This document shows, piece by piece, positions 19,695 to 29,566 of a stretch of DNA of 38,118 bases. The translations under genes and the position numbers were made by a program. Below the pieces are notes generated by a model. The model saw only the letters and a list, made by a program, of their open reading frames with translations, did no database searches and was not told where the DNA came from. The stretch is from an uncultured Alphaproteobacteria bacterium. Its GTDB lineage: Bacteria; Pseudomonadota; Alphaproteobacteria; Caulobacterales; Caulobacteraceae. Position 1 is the first letter of the stretch. The number at the start of each line of letters is the position of its first letter. The stretch is taken from contig CAIMLY010000129.1 in the NCBI GenBank assembly GCA_903842425.1, positions 1 to 38,118 of the forward strand, written 5' to 3'.

Positions 19695-20366
19695 GTGCGG
19701 CTCCTGCTGGTGGAGGACGACCCCGACCTGGCGCGCAGCCTGCGCCTGTCCCTCTCCGAGGCCGGCTACGCCGTGGACCTGGCCGGGGACGGCGAGGAGG
19801 CGGCCTTCCTGGGCGAGACCGAGCCCTACGACCTGGTGGTGCTGGACCTCGGCCTTCCGGTCCTCGACGGCGTCTCGGTGCTGAGGCGCTGGAGGACGGC
19901 GGGCATGTCTGCCCCGGTCCTGATCCTCACCGCCCGGGACGGCTGGGCCGAGAAGGTCGCCGGCTTCGACGCCGGCGGCGACGATTACCTGACCAAGCCC
20001 TTCAACACCGCAGAACTCCTCGCCCGGCTCCGCGCCCTCCTCCGGCGGGCGGCCGGGCGCGCCAGCGCCAGCCTCTCGAGCGGCGACCTCGTCCTCGACC
20101 CTGGCGCCGCCCTCGTCACCCTGGCGGGCCAGCCCGTTCGCCTGACCTCCCTGGAGTACCGCCTGCTCCACTACCTGATGATGCACGCCGGCCGGGTCGT
20201 CAGCCGCACAGAGCTGGTGGAGCATCTCTACGACCAGGACTTCGACCGGGACTCCAACACCATGGAGGTGATCGTCGCCCGGCTCCGGAAAAAGATCGGC
20301 CCCGAGCGCATCGTCACCCAGCGCGGGCTGGGCTATCGCCTGGGCGCCCCTTCGGCGGGCGGCTGA
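19695..20366 (+). CDS. PhoP-like OmpR-family response regulator
   Basis: MRLLLVEDDPDLARSLRLSLSEAGYAVDLAGDGEEA, LDLGLPVLDGV, KPFNTAELLARLRALLRR; winged-helix; GTG start. Confidence 0.92.
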   Translation: MRLLLVEDDPDLARSLRLSLSEAGYAVDLAGDGEEAAFLGETEPYDLVVLDLGLPVLDGVSVLRRWRTAGMSAPVLILTARDGWAEKVAGFDAGGDDYLTKPFNTAELLARLRALLRRAAGRASASLSSGDLVLDPGAALVTLAGQPVRLTSLEYRLLHYLMMHAGRVVSRTELVEHLYDQDFDRDSNTMEVIVARLRKKIGPERIVTQRGLGYRLGAPSAGG

Positions 20367-20369
20367 GGC

Positions 20370-21752
20370 GTGGCGTCCCGGCCGCAGGCTCCCTCACTGG
20401 TCCGCCGCCTCGTCCTGCTGGCGGCGGTCTGGTCCCTCGCCGTACTCGCCGCCTCGGCCATCCTCCTGGGTCTCCTGTTCGAGCAGGCCGCCCTGCGGCG
20501 TTTCGACCAGGGCCTGTCCGACCTGACGGACAGCCTGGCCGCTGCGGCGACCCCCGGGACCGGCGGGGTGGGGCGCGGCGACCTGGGCGACCTCCGGACG
20601 CGGCGGGTCTATTCCGGCCGCTACTGGCAGGTGTCCCGGGTCGAGGCCGACGGCCGGCCCGCCATCGTCTCCCGCTCCCGATCGCTTTGGGACACCGAGT
20701 TGCCCCTTCCCGCCGACCTGCCGGGACGGCTGGACGCGCGGCCCTCCGGGGCGATCAGCTACGCCGCATCGGGCCCGGCGGGGCAGCGCCTCAGGATCCG
20801 GGCCACCCGCCTGGTCATGCCCGGGACGGCCGGCCCGGTGATCGTCCTGGCGGCCGAGGACCGGCGCCCCGTCGACGCCGACGTCCGGCGGTTCTTCACC
20901 GCCACGGCCGCCGTTTTCGGACTGCTCGCCCTGGGGCTCCTGGCCGCAGTGGTGATTCAGGTCCGCCTGGGCCTGCGCCCGCTCTTCGCCCTCAGCCAGG
21001 AACTGGCGGATCTCCAGGCGGGACGAGCGGAGGGGCTGGGCGGCGGCTATCCGCGGGAGCTGACGCCCTTGGCCGACCAGCTGAACGCTCTTCTCCGCCG
21101 CAACCGCGACTCCCTCGAGCGGCAGAGGGCCCACGTCGGCAACCTGGCCCACGCCCTCAAGACCCCGCTGGCCGTGCTCACCGCGGCCGCAGGACGTGAG
21201 CCGGGTCCCCTGTCCGGCCTTGTGGTCCAGCAGGCGGGGGTGATGCAGCGGCAGGTGGACCACCATCTGCGCCGCGCCCGCGCCGCCGCCGGTCGCCAGG
21301 GTTCCGGCCTTGTGACGCCGGTCGCCGAGGTGCTCGACGACCTGGTGCGCACCCTGGGCCGGCTTCACCAGGACGCAGGCCTCCGGATCGACTGGGACGC
21401 ACCCGAGGACCTGGTCTTCCTGGGCGAGCGACAGGACCTGCTGGAGATCGCCGGCAACCTCCTCGAGAACGCCTGCAAGTGGAGCCGCGGACGGATCGCC
21501 ATCCGGGCCGCCGCCGCCGGGCCGGAGCGGCTGCTTCTCGAAGTCGACGACGACGGGCCGGGACTGACCCCCGCCCAGGCCCGGGATGTCCTCGCCCGGG
21601 GAGCGCGGCTCGATGAGTCGTCGCCAGGTTCGGGGCTCGGCCTGAGCATCGTCGACGACCTCGCCCGGGCCTATGGCGGGGACCTCGGCCTCGGGGAGTC
21701 CCCCCTTGGCGGGCTCCGGGCCCGGGTAAACCTGCCGCGCGTCGCCGATTGA
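20370..21752 (+). CDS. PhoQ-like sensor histidine kinase
   Basis: H-box VGNLAHALKTPLAVL typical of PhoQ type; SRSLWDTELPLP sensor motif; DDDGPGL and GSGLGLSI; GTG start. Confidence 0.9.
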   Translation: MASRPQAPSLVRRLVLLAAVWSLAVLAASAILLGLLFEQAALRRFDQGLSDLTDSLAAAATPGTGGVGRGDLGDLRTRRVYSGRYWQVSRVEADGRPAIVSRSRSLWDTELPLPADLPGRLDARPSGAISYAASGPAGQRLRIRATRLVMPGTAGPVIVLAAEDRRPVDADVRRFFTATAAVFGLLALGLLAAVVIQVRLGLRPLFALSQELADLQAGRAEGLGGGYPRELTPLADQLNALLRRNRDSLERQRAHVGNLAHALKTPLAVLTAAAGREPGPLSGLVVQQAGVMQRQVDHHLRRARAAAGRQGSGLVTPVAEVLDDLVRTLGRLHQDAGLRIDWDAPEDLVFLGERQDLLEIAGNLLENACKWSRGRIAIRAAAAGPERLLLEVDDDGPGLTPAQARDVLARGARLDESSPGSGLGLSIVDDLARAYGGDLGLGESPLGGLRARVNLPRVAD

Positions 21753-21792
21753 GCCCCCGGGACCCCTCGCGCCAGCGGTCCAAAACGTCTAC

Positions 21793-22875
21793 ATGGCGGG
21801 CATGGTCGTTTTCTGGACGGCGGCGGGGCTCCTGGCGGTCGCCGCCGCGGCAGTCATCCTCCTCCGGGCCGCCCGGTCCGCGCCTCAGTCCGGCGTCGAG
21901 GACCCGACTCTCGACGTCTATCGCCGGCAACTGGCCGAGATCGAGGATCTCGCCGACCGGGGGCTGATGGAGCCGGCGGAGCGCGAGGCCGCCCGCGCGG
22001 AAGCGGGTCGCCGCCTGCTCACCGCCGCGGACGCCTCGAAGGCGGGGTGGACCTCGCCCTCCGCCCAGCGGCCGGTCCTGCTGGCCGCCGCCGGCGGTGC
22101 GGGTCTTGCGGCCCTCGCCCTCTACCTGGCCCTGGGACAGCCCGGGGTCCCTGACCAGCCCCTCGACCGCCGGATCGAGTCCTGGCGGTCGGGACGCCTG
22201 ACCGACCTCACCCCACCCCAGCTGGCCGCAGTCCTGCGCGAGACGCTGAAGGTCCGTCCGGAAGTCGAGGGCTTTCGCTTCCTCGCCCTGGCCGAGGCCC
22301 AGTCGGACAATCCGGCCGCCGCCTCGCGGGCCCTGCGCCAGGCCCTGGTCCTGGCCCCCCAGCGCGCCGACCTCTGGGAGATGCTGGGCCTGAGCCTGCT
22401 CAGCCGCTCGGGCGGCGACGTCACGCCCGAGGTCCGCGAGGCCCTCGCCGAGGCCGTTCGCCTGGACCCCGGCGCCCTTGCGGCCCGCTTCCACCTCGCC
22501 CGGGGCCGGGCGGCCTCCGGTGACGTCGAGGGCGGGGTCAGCGACCTCAGGGCGCTGGGCCGGGCCCTGCCGGCGGGGGATCCCCGACTTGCGGACATCG
22601 ACACCGCCATCAGCGAGGCGGCGGCGCCCGCCGCGCCCGTGACGGAGGGGCCGGCCTCCGACATGATCGGCCGGATGGTCGCGGGCCTGGCCCAGCGCCT
22701 GCAGGCCAACCCTGATGATCCCGAGGGCTGGGTCCGGCTGGTCCGGTCCTACGCCGTCCTCGGCGACGGGCCCCGCCGCGACGCGGCCCTGGAGCAGGCC
22801 CGCCGCCGGTACGCCAGCCAGCCGGAGATCCTCGGCCAGCTCGCTAGGGCCGCCGCGACGGAGCCCATGAAATGA
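21793..22875 (+). CDS. ccmI: Cytochrome c biogenesis protein CcmI/CycH
   Basis: N-terminal TM segment, VYRRQLAEIEDLADRGLMEPAEREAARAEAGRRLL, TPR-rich C-terminus; first of ccmI-E-F-H string (ATG 21802 is an alternative start). Confidence 0.92.
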   Translation: MAGMVVFWTAAGLLAVAAAAVILLRAARSAPQSGVEDPTLDVYRRQLAEIEDLADRGLMEPAEREAARAEAGRRLLTAADASKAGWTSPSAQRPVLLAAAGGAGLAALALYLALGQPGVPDQPLDRRIESWRSGRLTDLTPPQLAAVLRETLKVRPEVEGFRFLALAEAQSDNPAAASRALRQALVLAPQRADLWEMLGLSLLSRSGGDVTPEVREALAEAVRLDPGALAARFHLARGRAASGDVEGGVSDLRALGRALPAGDPRLADIDTAISEAAAPAAPVTEGPASDMIGRMVAGLAQRLQANPDDPEGWVRLVRSYAVLGDGPRRDAALEQARRRYASQPEILGQLARAAATEPMK

Positions 22876-23348
22876 CCGGCTGGATGCCCCGCTCCCCCCG
22901 CGCCCGACGACGGCTGACCATTCTCGCCGTCGTGGCGCCTGTCCTCGCCCTCGCCGCGGGCCTGACCCTCTGGGGACTGGGAGACTCGATCTCCTATTTC
23001 TACACGCCCGCCCAGGCCGACGAGGCCCGCCCGCCGCCGGGGCGATCGGTCCAGCTGGGCGGCCTTGTGGTCGACGGCAGCGTCGTCCGCCACCCGGACG
23101 GTCGGGTCGAGTTCAGCATCCGGGACAACAGGGCGACCGACCGGATCCATTACCGGGGCGACCTGCCCGACCTCTTCCGCGAGGGGCAGGGCATCGTCGC
23201 CACGGGCGCCTTCCGGTCCGACGGTGTCTTCGAGGCCCGGCAGGTGCTGGCCAAGCATGACGAGACCTACATGCCAAAGCAGGTGGCGGATTCCCTGAAG
23301 GCCCAGGGCGAATGGCGAGGCGACGGCGCGCCGAGGCCGGCGCCATGA
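22872..23348 (+). CDS. ccmE: Cytochrome c maturation protein CcmE/CycJ
   Basis: SISYFYTPAQADEARPPPGRSVQLGGLVVDGSVVR...VLAKHDETYMPKQV with heme-binding HxxxY. Confidence 0.95.
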   Translation: MTGWMPRSPRARRRLTILAVVAPVLALAAGLTLWGLGDSISYFYTPAQADEARPPPGRSVQLGGLVVDGSVVRHPDGRVEFSIRDNRATDRIHYRGDLPDLFREGQGIVATGAFRSDGVFEARQVLAKHDETYMPKQVADSLKAQGEWRGDGAPRPAP

Positions 23349-25321
23349 TCGTCGAGTTCGGCGCCTTCGCCCTGATCCTGGCCCTGGTCCTGTCCCTGGT
23401 GCAGACCGGGCTGTCCATCGCCGGCCGCCTGCGCCGTTCCGCCCTGCTGGCCGGGGCTGGCGAGGGCGCGGCCCTGGCGGGCTTCGGGGCCCTGGCCCTC
23501 GCCTTCGCCGCCCTGGTCCACGCCTTCGTGACCTCGGACTTCTCGGTGGCGAACGTCGCCGCCAACTCCCACTCCGAGAAGCCGGTGCTCTACCGGGTGG
23601 CCGCCGCCTGGGGCAGCCATGAGGGCTCCATGCTGCTGTGGAACCTCGCCCTGACGGGTTTCGGCGCGGTCCTGGCGGGGCGGGGACGGGATCTTCCCCG
23701 GGACCTCAAGGCCACCGCGGTGGCCGTCCAGGGCGTGATCGGGACGGTCTTCCTGGCCTATACGGTCCTGGCCTCAAATCCCTTTGTCCGCCTGGTGGAT
23801 CCGCCGGTCGAGGGCCAGTCGCTCAATCCCCTGCTGCAGGACCCGGCCCTGGCCGTCCACCCGCCCTTCCTCTACGCCGGCTATGTCGGCATGTCGGTGG
23901 TCTTCGCCCTGGGCGTGGCGGCCCTTGTGGAAGGCCGGATCGACGCGGCCTGGGCCCGCTGGGTCCGGCCCTGGGCCCTGGCCGCCTGGAGCTTCCTGAC
24001 CGTCGGCATCGCGCTGGGCTCCTTCTGGGCCTACTACGAGCTGGGCTGGGGCGGCTGGTGGTTCTGGGACCCGGTGGAGAACGCCAGCTTCATGCCCTGG
24101 CTGGTGGGGGCGGCCCTGCTGCATTCCGCAGTGGTCACCGAGAAGCGCGGCGCCCTGCCGGGATGGACGGTCTTCCTGGCCCTCGCGGCCTTCAGCTTCT
24201 CCATGCTGGGCGCCTTCCTCGTCCGGTCCGGCGTCCTGACCTCGGTCCACGCCTTCGCCGTGGATCCCACCCGGGGCGTGCTCCTGCTGGGCATCCTCCT
24301 CGCCACGGCCGGGTCGGCCTTCGCCCTCTTCGCCTGGCGGGCGCCAAGCCTGGCGCCGGGCGGGGTCTTCGCGCCCGTCAGCCGCGAGAGCGCCCTGGTG
24401 GCGAACAACATCCTGCTGTCGGCGGCCACCCTCACGGTCCTCCTCGGCACCCTCTTTCCCCTCATCCGCGAGGCCGTCAGCGGCGAGGCGATCTCGGTGG
24501 GGACGCCCTACTTCAACCTGACCTTCACGCCGCTCATGGCCATCCTGTGCGTCCTGGTCCCCTTCGGACCCCTGCTTGCCTGGAAGCGGGGCGACCTGGC
24601 GCCCGCCTTCCGGGCCCTGGTCCCGGCCCTGGTCCTCGGCGTCCTGGCCGGCCTGGCGGCCCTCTGGCTCCTGACCCCGCGCAAGGCATTCGCCAGCCTG
24701 GGCCTCGCCCTTGCGGTCTGGCTGATCGTCGGGTCCCTCGCCGAGGCGGCCCAGAGGATCCGGCTCTTCAAGGCGCCGGTCTCCGAGAGCCTTCGCAGGC
24801 TCCGGGGCCTGCCGCGCGGCGCCTGGGGCGCGACCCTGGCCCACGCGGGCCTCGGCGTCTTCGTCCTGGGGGCGTGCTTTGAGACCGCCTGGAAGATGGA
24901 GGCCGCCCAGACCCTCGCCCCGGGCCAGTCCCTCCGGGTCGGCGCCTGGGAGCTTGTCCTGAAGGACGTCCGCAAGCTGGACGGCCCCAACTTCGAGGCC
25001 GAGACGGCCCGGATCTCCGCCCGCCGGGATGGCCAGGAGGTCTGCGCCCTGAACCCGGCCCGTCGCTTCTATCCCGCGGGCGGGCAGACGACCTCCGAGG
25101 TCGCGATCTGCAGCGTCGATGTGAGCCACCTCTACGTCGTGCTCGGCGAGCAGCGCGAGGGCGCCGATGGCCAACCCGTCTGGCTGGTCCGTGGCTTCTG
25201 GAACCCGCTGGCGGTCCTCATCTTCGCCGGCCCCGGCGTCATGGCCCTGGGCGGCCTCATCTCGCTGACCGACCGGCGACTGCGCCTGGCGGCGGGACGC
25301 CGCCGGGAGGCCAAGGCATGA
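23345..25321 (+). CDS. ccmF: Heme lyase CcmF/CycK
   Basis: WWD motif GWGGWWFWDPVENASFMPWL; WGSHEGSMLLW; multi-TM; start ATG 23345 overlapping ccmE. Confidence 0.95.
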   Translation: MIVEFGAFALILALVLSLVQTGLSIAGRLRRSALLAGAGEGAALAGFGALALAFAALVHAFVTSDFSVANVAANSHSEKPVLYRVAAAWGSHEGSMLLWNLALTGFGAVLAGRGRDLPRDLKATAVAVQGVIGTVFLAYTVLASNPFVRLVDPPVEGQSLNPLLQDPALAVHPPFLYAGYVGMSVVFALGVAALVEGRIDAAWARWVRPWALAAWSFLTVGIALGSFWAYYELGWGGWWFWDPVENASFMPWLVGAALLHSAVVTEKRGALPGWTVFLALAAFSFSMLGAFLVRSGVLTSVHAFAVDPTRGVLLLGILLATAGSAFALFAWRAPSLAPGGVFAPVSRESALVANNILLSAATLTVLLGTLFPLIREAVSGEAISVGTPYFNLTFTPLMAILCVLVPFGPLLAWKRGDLAPAFRALVPALVLGVLAGLAALWLLTPRKAFASLGLALAVWLIVGSLAEAAQRIRLFKAPVSESLRRLRGLPRGAWGATLAHAGLGVFVLGACFETAWKMEAAQTLAPGQSLRVGAWELVLKDVRKLDGPNFEAETARISARRDGQEVCALNPARRFYPAGGQTTSEVAICSVDVSHLYVVLGEQREGADGQPVWLVRGFWNPLAVLIFAGPGVMALGGLISLTDRRLRLAAGRRREAKA

Positions 25322-25821
25322 GGCGGACGGCCTTCGCCCTCGCCGCCGCCCTGGCCTCGGCCCTCTGCCTCGCCGCAGCCTCCGACCCGGCCGAGCGCCT
25401 GCCCGACCCGGCCCAGGAGGCCCGGGCCCGGATCCTCTTCAAGGAGGTCCGCTGCATGGTCTGCCAGAACGAGTCCATCGAGGACTCCGAGGCCGAACTC
25501 GCGGTTGACCTGCGCCGCCTGGTGCGCGAGCGGGTCGCGGCCGGTGATGATGACGTGGCCGTCCGCCGCTGGCTGGTGGAGCGCTACGGCGAGTTCGTCA
25601 TGCTCAGACCGGCCTTCTCGGCCGCAAACCTCGTCCTCTGGCTTGCGCCCCTGGCCGCTGTCCTGGCGGGCGGCCTGGCCCTCGCCGCCCGGGTCCGGAG
25701 CGCCGGCGTGGCGCCCGAACAGCTGAGCGCGGAGGAGTCTGCACGACTGGCCTTGCTGGTGCGAGCCGGAGATGGTCACGATCCTGCCCTGAAATCGTCT
25801 CCGGACGATCCCAAAGCATGA
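25318..25821 (+). CDS. ccmH: Cytochrome c maturation protein CcmH/CycL
   Basis: VRCMVCQNESIEDSEAELAVDLRRLVRERVAAGDDDVAVRRWLVERYGEFVMLRP. Confidence 0.95.
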   Translation: MRRTAFALAAALASALCLAAASDPAERLPDPAQEARARILFKEVRCMVCQNESIEDSEAELAVDLRRLVRERVAAGDDDVAVRRWLVERYGEFVMLRPAFSAANLVLWLAPLAAVLAGGLALAARVRSAGVAPEQLSAEESARLALLVRAGDGHDPALKSSPDDPKA

Positions 25822-25835
25822 CGTAATCCTCATTT

Positions 25836-25854
25836 GAGCGGTTCGCCGCTCTTT
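25836..25854 (+). terminator. Intrinsic terminator-like hairpin after ccm operon
   Basis: GAGCGG-TTCG-CCGCTC perfect 6-bp stem with TTCG tetraloop followed by TTT, 14 nt after the ccmH stop. Confidence 0.55.
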
Positions 25855-25918
25855 GGCATGAAGGTTCACGCCCGTCCGCGTGGGTTCGCGACGGGCCGCA
25901 GGGAAAGAGTTGCGCACC

Positions 25919-27460
25919 ATGAGCTCGAGAAAGAGCCGTTACCTGATCGGCGCCTTGGCCGGCGTCCTCGTCGCCGGCACCGCCATGGCCGCCGCCGGCC
26001 TCGGCGCCGCCGAGCGCCCAGGGCCATCCGGGTCTGCAGGAGCGATGACGTCCGGGCCTGCGCCGAACTTCGCGCCTCCGCCGGGCGCCCCCATGTCCTT
26101 TGCGGACATCTTCGAGCGCGTGTCGCCGGCTGTGGTCTCGATCAACGTCACCACCCGGGTCGACCTCAGAAAGATGCCGCGGCAGATTCCCGGCCTGCCC
26201 TTCGATCTCCGCCCGCCCGGGCAGGGTGGCGACGAGGACGGTGATGGCGAGGGGGGCCGGGGCCCCCAGCGCCAGTCCGCCGGCTCCGGCTTCTTCATCT
26301 CCGCCGACGGGTTCCTCGTCACCAACAACCACGTCATCGAGGATGCCGAGAGCATCAAGGTGGTCCTGAAGGACGAGACCGAGCTCGAGGCCACCGTGGT
26401 CGGGCGTGACGAGGGCACGGATATCGCCGTGCTGAAGGTCAAGGGCTCCGGCTACACCTTCGTCAACTTCGAGAACTCCGCCCGGCCGCGGGTCGGGGAC
26501 TGGGTCCTGACGGTCGGCAACCCCTACAACCTCGGCGGCACGGCCACGGCCGGCATCGTCTCGGCCTACGGGCGGGACATCGGCGAGACCTTCGTCGACT
26601 ACATCCAGCTCGACGCCCCCATCAACCGGGGCAATTCAGGCGGGCCCACATTCGACACCTACGGCCGGGTCATCGGCGTCAACACCGCCATCTTCTCGCC
26701 CACCGGGGGATCGGTCGGCATCGGCTTCGCCGTGCCTGCGGACGTGGCGGCCCGGGTCTCGCGCCAGCTCATCGCCAACGGCAAGGTGGTGCGCGGCTAC
26801 ATCGGCGCCACCATCCAGAACTTCGACGAGGACATGGCCGCCGCCCAGGGCATGGCCGGCCAGAAGGGCGCCATCGTCGCCGAGCTCACGCCTGGAGCTC
26901 CGGCGGATAAGGCGGGCCTTGTCGCCGGCGACATCGTCCTGTCGGTCAACGGGGTGCGGGTGAAGAGCTCCTCGGAGCTGACCCGCCAGGTCGCCAAGGC
27001 CGCGCCCGGCGACCTCCTGCGCCTTGAGGTGATCCGCGACGGCAAGCCGCGGACCATCGACATCCGGTCGGGGGTGCGTCCGCCCGAGTCCCAGCTCGCC
27101 GCCGGCCCTGGCGGTCCTGGCGGGGCCGCACCCGGGCCCGGCCGTCCGGCGCCTTCCGCCGGCCAGTCCCTGCTGGGCATGACCGTGGTCCCCCTCGACG
27201 AGGCGTCCCGCCGCCGCACCGGCCTGCCGGCCGAGGCCCGAGGCCTGCTGGTCTCCTCCGTCGAGCGGTCCTCGGACGCCGCCGCCAAGGGCCTCCAGGC
27301 CAATGATGTCCTCATGCGTGCAGGCGATCGCGCGCTGGCCGTCCCCGCCGACCTCGCCGCCGTCGTCGACCAGGCCCGCAAGACCGGCCGGCCCAGCGTC
27401 CTGGTGGCGGTCTGGCGGGGTGGCAGGACCATCTTCCTGCCCATCAAGATCGCCGACTGA
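25919..27460 (+). CDS. Periplasmic Do/DegP (HtrA)-family serine protease
   Basis: Signal/TM N-terminus, SAGSGFFISADGFLVTNNHVIEDAESI, GTDIAVLKV, NRGNSGGPTFD, two PDZ-like regions. Confidence 0.93.
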   Translation: MSSRKSRYLIGALAGVLVAGTAMAAAGLGAAERPGPSGSAGAMTSGPAPNFAPPPGAPMSFADIFERVSPAVVSINVTTRVDLRKMPRQIPGLPFDLRPPGQGGDEDGDGEGGRGPQRQSAGSGFFISADGFLVTNNHVIEDAESIKVVLKDETELEATVVGRDEGTDIAVLKVKGSGYTFVNFENSARPRVGDWVLTVGNPYNLGGTATAGIVSAYGRDIGETFVDYIQLDAPINRGNSGGPTFDTYGRVIGVNTAIFSPTGGSVGIGFAVPADVAARVSRQLIANGKVVRGYIGATIQNFDEDMAAAQGMAGQKGAIVAELTPGAPADKAGLVAGDIVLSVNGVRVKSSSELTRQVAKAAPGDLLRLEVIRDGKPRTIDIRSGVRPPESQLAAGPGGPGGAAPGPGRPAPSAGQSLLGMTVVPLDEASRRRTGLPAEARGLLVSSVERSSDAAAKGLQANDVLMRAGDRALAVPADLAAVVDQARKTGRPSVLVAVWRGGRTIFLPIKIAD

Positions 27461-27474
27461 GCGGGGCCGGGGCC

Positions 27475-28146
27475 ATGCGCATCCTGATCGTCGAGGACGA
27501 CCTGTCGGCGGCGGAGGTCATGGCCCGGGGCCTCTCGGACGCCGGCCACGACTGCCTGCTCCGCCCGGACGGCCTCGCCGGGCTCGAGGCCGCCCGCGGC
27601 GGCGCCTTCGACGTGATGATCGTCGACCGGATGATGCCCTGCCTCGACGGGGTCGGCCTGGTCGAGACCCTTCGTCGCGACGGGGACGAGACCCCGGTTC
27701 TCTTCCTCTCGGCCCTGGGCGAGATCGAGGACCGGGTCACAGGCCTGAGGGCGGGGGCCGATGACTACCTGGTCAAGCCCTATGCCTTCGCCGAGCTGGT
27801 CGCCCGGGTCGAGGCCCTGTCCCGGCGGCGCGAGACCGGATCCGTCCTCACCCAGCTGAGGGTGGGTGACCTGGAGATGGACCTCATCGCCCGGCGGGTC
27901 CACCGGTCCGGACGCGAGATCGACCTCCAGCCACGGGAGTTCCAGCTCCTGGAGTTCCTCATGCGCCACGCCGGGCAGGCGGTGACCCGCACCATGCTTC
28001 TCGAGAAGGTCTGGGAGTACCACTTCGACCCCCAGACCAACGTCATCGACGTCCACATCTCGCGCCTCCGGTCCAAGATCGACAAGGGGTTCGAGCACCC
28101 CATGCTCGAGACCATCCGCGGGGCGGGGTACCGGCTGGATGCCTGA
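27475..28146 (+). CDS. OmpR-family response regulator
   Basis: MRILIVEDDLSAAEVMARGL, VDRMMPCLDGVGL, KPYAFAELVARVEALSRR, winged helix ...ETIRGAGYRLDA. Confidence 0.92.
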   Translation: MRILIVEDDLSAAEVMARGLSDAGHDCLLRPDGLAGLEAARGGAFDVMIVDRMMPCLDGVGLVETLRRDGDETPVLFLSALGEIEDRVTGLRAGADDYLVKPYAFAELVARVEALSRRRETGSVLTQLRVGDLEMDLIARRVHRSGREIDLQPREFQLLEFLMRHAGQAVTRTMLLEKVWEYHFDPQTNVIDVHISRLRSKIDKGFEHPMLETIRGAGYRLDA

Positions 28147-29566
28147 CGAAAGGGATGCGCCCGCCGCAGGCCTCCTGCGCCTCTTCCGGGCCGCGCCCTT
28201 CCGGTTGACCCTCCTGTCCCTGGCCCTGTTCGCCTTCGCCGGGGCGGCCTTCATGGCCTATGTCTACGTCGCCGCCGCCGGCGAGGCCCGGCGGCGCACC
28301 GACGCCGAGATCCGCCGAGAGGCCGACGGCCTGGTGGAGGTCTACAACCGGGCGGGGGCGTCGGCCCTGAACCCCGTCCTGGTCGCCCGGATGGCCGGCG
28401 AGAGGCGCTTCGTCTACCTGCTCATGACGCCCGATGGCCGGAAGGTGACGGGCTCCCTCGCCGAGAGCCCGGTCGAAGACTTCACCGGCGCTCCGGCCTG
28501 GATCCGCTTCTCCCTGTCCGGCCCGGGCCCGGGACGCTCCCCGTCCACCCCGGCAAGGGGTCTCCAGCTCCGCCTCTCGGGAGGCGAGATCCTGTTCGTC
28601 GGCGCCGACGCCAGCGATGACCGGGACTTCATCGTGACCATCGTCCGCGGCCTCTGGGGGGCGGGCGCCCTGGTGGTGGTGCTGGGCATCGCCTCGGGCC
28701 TCCTGGTGAGCCGCAACTTCACCCGCGCCATGACGGGCCTGACCGACGTGGTGGCGAAGGTCCGCAACGGCGACCTCGCCGCCCGGGCCCCGGTGCGCGG
28801 CGCCGGCGACGAGCTGGACCAGCTCTCCGAGGGGCTGAACGACATGCTCGACCGCCTGGACCGATCCATGGCGGCCCACCGTCACGCCGGTGACTCCATC
28901 GCGCACGACCTGCGCTCGCCCCTGACCCGGCTGAAGGCCCGCCTGGAGACCGCCCTCCTGGACATGGAGGCGGGCCGGGGCGACGCCCGCCAGGCCCTCC
29001 GGCAGGCCCTCGATGATACCGACGGGGTCCTGCGGACCTTCTCGGCCGTGCTGGCCATCTCCCGCCTGCAGGCCGCGGGCGAGGCCCCCAACGCCGTGCT
29101 CTTCGATCCCGCCGGACTGGTGGGCGACATGACCGAGCTCTACGGTCCCCTGTGCGAGGACAAGGGCCTGGAGATCGCCTCGGACATCGCCGCCGGCCTG
29201 ACCGTGCGGGGCAATCCGGCCTTCCTCGCCCAGGCCCTGGCCAACCTGGTCGACAACGCCGTCAAGTACACTCCGGCCGGAGGGGCGGTCATGGTCCGGT
29301 TGCGCCGGCGCGCGTCCGGCGACGCCGAGATCTCGGTCACCGACACGGGTCCTGGCGTCCCGGAGCGCGAGCGGAGCCGGGTGGTGGACCGCTTCGTCCG
29401 CCTGGAGAACAGCCGGAACCTCCAGGGCGCCGGCCTCGGCCTGTCCCTGGTCGCCGCCGTGGCCCAGGCCCATGGCGGCCGGCTGGAGCTCGGCGAAGGC
29501 CCTGGCGCCTACGACGGCTCCGGGCCGGGACTGCGCGCCGCCCTGATCCTTCCGGCGGTCGCATGA
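28139..29566 (+). CDS. Sensor histidine kinase (HAMP/HisKA/HATPase)
   Basis: Two TM segments, HAMP, H-box IAHDLRSPLTRLKARLETAL, VTDTGPGVPE, GLGLSLVAAVAQAHGG; overlaps the response regulator end by 8 nt. Confidence 0.92.
   Translation: MPDERDAPAAGLLRLFRAAPFRLTLLSLALFAFAGAAFMAYVYVAAAGEARRRTDAEIRREADGLVEVYNRAGASALNPVLVARMAGERRFVYLLMTPDGRKVTGSLAESPVEDFTGAPAWIRFSLSGPGPGRSPSTPARGLQLRLSGGEILFVGADASDDRDFIVTIVRGLWGAGALVVVLGIASGLLVSRNFTRAMTGLTDVVAKVRNGDLAARAPVRGAGDELDQLSEGLNDMLDRLDRSMAAHRHAGDSIAHDLRSPLTRLKARLETALLDMEAGRGDARQALRQALDDTDGVLRTFSAVLAISRLQAAGEAPNAVLFDPAGLVGDMTELYGPLCEDKGLEIASDIAAGLTVRGNPAFLAQALANLVDNAVKYTPAGGAVMVRLRRRASGDAEISVTDTGPGVPERERSRVVDRFVRLENSRNLQGAGLGLSLVAAVAQAHGGRLELGEGPGAYDGSGPGLRAALILPAVA

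Noticed and set aside
23774-25174. 466-aa antisense ORF opposite ccmF, and many similar long antisense ORFs
   Set aside because: Long stop-free antisense frames are expected at this GC content; the compositions (G/Q/E/R-rich) match codon-shadow artefacts and the sense genes have clear motifs.
21793-25821. Absence of ccmG/dsbE between ccmF and ccmH
   Set aside because: The cycHJKL arrangement in alphaproteobacteria normally lacks ccmG, which is encoded elsewhere; not an anomaly.
25840-25887. Three GGTTC copies upstream of htrA
   Set aside because: Spacings of 23 and 20 bp do not fit a single helical-phase tandem RR site, and two copies are parts of the hairpins already described.
29152-29562. 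N-terminal extension of the 1094-aa glnE ORF
   Set aside because: It lies entirely within the histidine kinase gene in another frame and has low-complexity Arg/Gly/Pro composition typical of high-GC shadow reading; ATG 29563 gives the normal GlnE start.
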